Part shown: positions 60,475-64,000 of the stretch, piece after piece
How positions within the stretch are numbered: position 1 is the stretch's first letter
How the letters are laid out: the number at the start of each line of letters is the position of its first letter
From: Bacteroidota bacterium
GTDB taxonomy: Bacteria; Bacteroidota; Bacteroidia; AKYH767-A; 2013-40CM-41-45
Direction of reading: 5' to 3'
NCBI GenBank assembly: GCA_016720935.1
Contig: JADKJP010000004.1
Coordinates: 596,442-660,441 of the forward strand
Length of the DNA: 64,000 bases
Program-made: the position numbers and the translations under genes
The notes under the pieces: model-generated
What the model saw: the letters and a program-made list of their open reading frames with translations, nothing else
Databases searched by the model: none
What the model was told of the DNA's origin: nothing

Positions 60475-61269
60475 TCAGGGAAGCAATTCCACAAAATACC
60501 GAAAGCCAATATGACTTGCCGGAGCTTCCATTAACCCCTTGGCATCGAGAGGCAATGCAATTTCAGTATCGATAAAACCGCCGCCCTTGGTGATTCCTTT
60601 GGTGGAAATCATCTCCGCGGCGTTGCCTGCCATATTATAAGTACCAAATGAACAAGGCCAGTACGATTTTACCGGAGCCAGCATCAGAATATCTCCAGGA
60701 TCCGGCATATTGGGATCGCTTGGAACCGCCAAATCCGTACGCTTATAATTCGCCATTTGTATTCCGTTCTTGTTCTTTAATCCGGCTCCTGTAGGATAAA
60801 CAGCTAATGCATTTTTCCTTTAGCAGCTCTCACCCATTCTTCTTCATTGGGAAGCCGTATTTTGACATTTTTATATTTTCTATCGGGAAAACTGTTGTAC
60901 TTCTCAGTAAGCCATTCGCAAAACAAAACAGCTCCTTCATAAGAAATATTCACCACAGGAAAATCATCGTATTTTTATCCCGATGATAAAATTTGGCGAA
61001 TGGCGCAATATATACCGGTGGCTTTAGCCAATTCGTAGAATCCACAGAAGCAATTTTCAAGTCCTCCTTTTTCCTGTTCTTTGATAAATCTGAAAGGAAT
61101 TGATTATACAACCAATTGCTAACCTCAAACTTACCGACCAATAAGGTTTCAGAAATTTTACTTACAGACTTCTCAATATAAACAGCATCCAACACTTGTT
61201 TATCCTTCTGAGCGGAAACCGATGTGAAAACAATGAATAAAAATGAGAATATGAGAGTTTTTGAATCAT
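60475..61269 (-). CDS. SUMF1/FGE-sulfatase-like secreted protein, three homopolymer frameshifts
   Basis: The reconstructed product has about 265 residues. From the ATG at 61269, adding one base to the run at 61258-61262 yields the signal peptide MIQKTLIFSFLFIVFTSV-SAQ. Further one-base gaps at the T5 runs 60972-60976 and 60812-60816 join KLVGKFEVSN-type, ISYEGAVLFCEWLTEKY, RLPNEEEWVRAAKGKNA and NMAGNAAEM ... GGGF ... IGFRYFVELL. These are standard marks of the formylglycine-generating-enzyme fold, which in Bacteroidota often lacks the enzyme's cysteines and acts as a binding or gliding-linked lipoprotein. It ends 61 bp before the MBOAT start and probably opens that operon. Confidence 0.82.
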
Positions 61270-61432
61270 CGGCCGGGGATACCAGATTTATTGCGTTGAT
61301 GTCAGAAACAGGACACTTATAGCAAACATAAGAAAGTACATGAAATTTCAAACTCTTTTGAAAACTATTTTCTTAACATAGTTTATAAACAGTCAGAAAT
61401 AGCATTCCCCGCCGGCTAATCATCTGACCTGA

Positions 61433-61894
61433 TCATTCATGCAGATAAGGCTCCTGATCGAAAATCATTTGTCTGATGTTCTCCAAAACTCTTTTCATAT
61501 AAATTCTCCAGAAAGTTTTTGCGAATATCCAATTCAGTGGATAGAGCAATACAACATCTGAATGCAATGTATAGGTGTATTCAACAAGAATTTTATTCTC
61601 CCCCTGTTCTGTCGTTTTCCATTCTCCAACAAACTTTGAAAACCCAAGCATCCATGATTGAAATTCACTCACTTCAATTTTCCAGTATTGATCATTTATC
61701 CGCACTAGCACCTTATCGACAGAAGCCCATCCGCCCTTTTGAGTCCATGATTTTGCCACAAACACCTTTTTACTTGAGCCAGGCTTGCCCCAGTTTTCAT
61801 CACCGGTGCAATGTGTAACTTTTGGCATAATTCCAAATCCAGTGTGGATTTTTGACACATCACAAAGCATTGGTGTTTTAAAAGCTCTTTCCAA
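61433..61894 (-). CDS. SRPBCC (START/polyketide cyclase-like) family protein
   Basis: The intact frame gives 153 residues if translation starts at the TTG at 61894, but coding-like sequence (FNALIVKVNAIYNCSLERAF) continues upstream to about 61953 without an ATG. A beta-alpha helix-grip pattern fits SRPBCC: AFKTPMLCDVSKIHTGFG near the start, EVSEFQSWMLGFSKFVGEW, and a C-terminal amphipathic helix. These proteins bind small hydrophobic ligands. The ligand is unknown. Followed on the same strand by the FGE-like gene after about 160 bp. Confidence 0.72.
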   Translation of the reverse strand: MERAFKTPMLCDVSKIHTGFGIMPKVTHCTGDENWGKPGSSKKVFVAKSWTQKGGWASVDKVLVRINDQYWKIEVSEFQSWMLGFSKFVGEWKTTEQGENKILVEYTYTLHSDVVLLYPLNWIFAKTFWRIYMKRVLENIRQMIFDQEPYLHE

Positions 61895-61960
61895 AGAACA
61901 ATTATAAATAGCATTTACCTTAACTATTAATGCATTGAATTTGATTTTAATATCCTGAAA

Positions 61961-62416
61961 ATGAAATTAAAATTGAGAACACCAATACTAACAATGCTAT
62001 TTTTAGGGAATGCACTAAAACTACTAATACTGTTTTGGGTTCTTGATATCTATTTTGAATTTATATCCACAATCGAAGCATTTGCATCTTTTAAAATTAT
62101 AGGGATCCGGTCGCCTGACAACAAAAACGGAGAAAAAATAATCGTTCCAACTCAGGTAGAGCTTACTCGTATTCTCAGAACCACATGCGGACATTTTTGT
62201 TTCTTTTCTTCCATAGTCTTGAGCTCATTAGCATTTCTTCAAACACAAACAAAATTATACTTCCCAATGATCCAAAAATATTTAATATGCATATTACACC
62301 CATCTCCTTACCTTTTTACAATAATGCTCATACTCTGCGCCAAAATCCTTCTTCAAACGAGGCTCTTCGAAGAAAAGAATGAACAAGTGAAAATCAAAAA
62401 TATTACTATTGAATAA
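61961..62416 (+). CDS. Doubtful small membrane protein ORF
   Basis: 151 codons with ATG at 61961 and three to four hydrophobic stretches (LTMLFLGNALKLLILFWVL, FCFFSSIVLSSLAFL). It is rich in rare-looking ATA and CTA codons. Its last 120 bp run opposite the end of the methyltransferase gene at 62294-62673, and no family is recognised. It may be a real divergent gene or chance. Confidence 0.28.
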   Translation: MKLKLRTPILTMLFLGNALKLLILFWVLDIYFEFISTIEAFASFKIIGIRSPDNKNGEKIIVPTQVELTRILRTTCGHFCFFSSIVLSSLAFLQTQTKLYFPMIQKYLICILHPSPYLFTIMLILCAKILLQTRLFEEKNEQVKIKNITIE

Positions 62417-62673
62417 ACTCCCAGCCGTCCAGACTGAAAAAAGACAGCTTCTCCGACAAGCATCGATACCACACCAACATACATTGGATTGCGTGAATAT
62501 TTATATAAGCCCGCAATCACCAGCTTACACATTGGGTCTACGGGCTGACAAAGTTCCCCCTGCCACGAATAGCAAAATTGAGAATACAATTTATCATCAC
62601 CAAGAACCCGGAGTGCAAAAAAAAAAAACCCGTGTATTGCAAGATGAAAAGGCTGTAGAATTTTTTCTTTCAT
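62294..62673 (-). CDS. Isoprenylcysteine carboxyl methyltransferase-like (ICMT/PEMT) protein, frameshifted
   Basis: The ORF at 62353-62673 contains GLYKYSRNPMYVGVVSMLVGE, the SAM-binding signature of the ICMT/PEMT membrane methyltransferase family. A frame change near 62370 continues it as FEEPRLKKDFGAEYEHYC to a stop at 62294, the normal ending of this family. Another change near 62545 joins AIRGRGNFVSP to VDPMCKLVIAG. After correction it is a complete small inner-membrane enzyme except for an uncertain N-terminus. The substrate in bacteria is generally unknown; it may methylate a lipid or peptide. Confidence 0.78.
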
Positions 62674-62798
62674 AGTCCACCCTTAATAACAAATAAAGAC
62701 CAGGCCTGCCACAACTTTTCCAGCTGGAGAATCGTAAAAAACAAATTCCGTAAATAGAGCGAAATCATTTTATAGCACTTTAAAATAAAACATTGTTT

Positions 62799-62856
62799 CA
62801 TTAACCTAATAACTAAATAACCTCATAACTAAATAACATACATAACTAAATAACCA
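62799..62856. repeat. Octamer tandem repeat (TAATAACT/AAATAACC)
   Basis: About seven diverged 8-bp units of the type CTAATAAC/TAAATAAC lie before the pentapeptide gene end. They match the family at 19760-19822. Confidence 0.7.
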
Positions 62857-62866
62857 TTTCAAAGAA

Positions 62867-63441
62867 TCACTTTTCAATATCAATATCATATTTATCCAGC
62901 AAACCACCAATTCCTTCCAGAAAACTTACGCTTTCTTTATACGGTTTGAATTCAGGATCAATTGAGTAGTGATAAGATGTCGAAATCCACCTTTTCAAGT
63001 TTTACTGTTTTCAAATTTCGCATTCATCAGGTACACGTATCAAAAAGTGATGCGTTCAGATCGCAATCACTGAAAATCGACTTCTGTCAGCTTAGAATTA
63101 CAAAAGCTGTTTTCCCTGATTTAGTTTTGTAAAAGAAGAATGATCCAACATACATCCATCGAATTGAGAAGAAGTCCAAATTCACAACAATACGGTAAAT
63201 TGAAAACCCAATAATTTGCAATCACGGAGATCTGACGTTGCTTTAAAAAGCCGTCCTATCCCAATTTCCGCTAAGCTCAGGTTACATCCTGAAAGTTTAA
63301 ATGGAAATTTCACATCTTTCAAATCAAATTTGAAAAATCGCAATTCACAAACTGACAATTCTCATATTCTCCCTTTTCCAAAGGATGAATAGAGTATACC
63401 TCCTTTTCCAAATGTTTTATCCTCAAGTAAATCTGATTCAT
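62867..63441 (-). CDS. Pentapeptide-repeat protein, multiple frameshifts
   Basis: No long open frame exists here, but the three minus-strand frames read in turn give a coherent pentapeptide protein of about 190 residues. It starts at 63441 (MNQIYLRIKHLEKEVYS), continues EYENCQFVNCDFSN, SGCNLSLAEIG, DCKLLGFQF, GCMLDHSSFTKL and NSKLTEVDF, and ends FLEGIGGLLDKYDIDIEK before the stop at 62867. These are family-typical segments, including the conserved Y-SIDPE-K-Y ending. At least five one-base changes are needed. Either a decayed gene or heavy consensus error; total length exactly fitting the family favours error. Role unknown; some relatives bind DNA gyrase. Confidence 0.72.
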
Positions 63442-63561
63442 TTCTTATTTCTTTTCGATCCAGTTGGTGTGATGAATTTCTTTTCTAATATTATTCCATG
63501 ATAAAGAACTAAATTAAAGAAGCCCGGAAAACAGCGGAAAATTTAGTTATATAAACCGGAA

Positions 63562-64000
63562 TTATATTCTACCAAGAGCTGATTCCTTATCATTTGCCCT
63601 TCTCCGTACTGCGAGCTGACCCAAATGCATCGCTTCGCGGCTGATGCATAGGAACTACCCAAATCGCCAAGCTGTTGGCATGAATTTTGAATCGCCATTT
63701 AATTAGTTCGGAGAATTTACCCTTGTCCACGGTAGTAACAATGCTTTCACTTTTGAATGTTGGCGTACAAGTTCCTCAACAATATTTCTTTGCAGGATAT
63801 TGGTTGGATCCGGATCGGGCTTTCTGGGATCACCCGGACCATTTCATAAAACAACTCCTTCCACTTTTCCGGCATTTCAAAAGAATCCCCAAGATCTTCC
63901 CGCCAGTAAAGCGCTTTGGAAACCAGGTGTCCAAGTGTAAAAGCAGGATGATTCTCAAGTCCGTAAGAAGGTATCGTCGTCATTTCCGCTTCTGAGAGAT
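63562..64000 (-). CDS. DinB family protein, frameshifted and cut by right edge
   Basis: The frame is open at the window edge, reading LSEAEMTTIPSYGLENHPAF TLGHLV, which is the DinB_2-type second helix with its His. PEKWKELF follows, then in a shifted frame GPGDPRKPDPDPTNI and ELVRQHSKVKA, and further on HLGQLAVRRRAN, before a stop at 63562. These are the usual landmarks of the four-helix metal-binding DinB/thiol-transferase-like fold. Three or more frame changes are needed, at least one near 63850. Its start is outside the window. Likely cytosolic; function not predictable. Confidence 0.75.

Overview
The window comes from a member of the phylum Bacteroidota, probably an uncultured, free-living, gliding-type lineage near Chitinophagales/Sphingobacteriales (the order is inference). 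Evidence: twelve proteins end in a type IX secretion system (T9SS) C-terminal sorting domain (eleven type A with the PNP signature, one type B at the end of a giant adhesin). There are also SprB-type adhesin repeats, a DUF7619-like module, 7TM-SpoIIE phosphatases of the kind common in this phylum, and diverged 7-bp and 8-bp tandem repeats between genes. No rRNA, tRNA, CRISPR array, phage or insertion sequence was seen.

Layout. 1-10 kb: a nitrilase-family omega-amidase (cut by the left edge), a secreted peptidylarginine-deiminase-like enzyme, a hemerythrin, a serine beta-lactamase-like lipoprotein, a Big_5 lipoprotein overlapping a free-Met-R-sulfoxide reductase, ComF, and a P-type cation ATPase. 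10-12.4 kb: about 280-bp palindromic repeats on both sides of an AT-rich, isolated zincin-like peptidase gene. 12.7-28 kb: an acyltransferase-3 protein, then T9SS cargo (beta-helix-like, SBBP propeller plus Ig-like repeats, FG-GAP/VCBS, and two DUF7619 paralogues) with one methyltransferase. 28-34 kb: an aldehyde dehydrogenase and two tandem 7TM-SpoIIE phosphatase receptors. 34-48 kb: a thermolysin-like M4 peptidase, a beta-helix/lamin-tail protein, a TPR-TonB protein, a pirin, an S74-chaperone protein and smaller T9SS cargo. 48.5-57.5 kb: a c-type cytochrome lipoprotein and a SprB-like adhesin of about 2,700 residues. 58-61.3 kb: an SGNH/MBOAT pair with an FGE-like (SUMF1) lipoprotein, an apparent surface O-acylation operon. 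61.4-64 kb: SRPBCC, isoprenylcysteine-methyltransferase-like, pentapeptide-repeat and DinB genes.

Most of the coding capacity serves the cell envelope and its surroundings: export through T9SS, adhesion, extracellular proteolysis and arginine modification, envelope acylation and signal sensing. Housekeeping genes are few.

A technical feature dominates the second half. Many genes are split by single-base shifts located at short homopolymers, rare before 30 kb and dense after 54 kb. Where a gene is broken this way I give the reconstructed span and name the breakpoints. Most look like consensus errors in the assembly rather than true pseudogenes.
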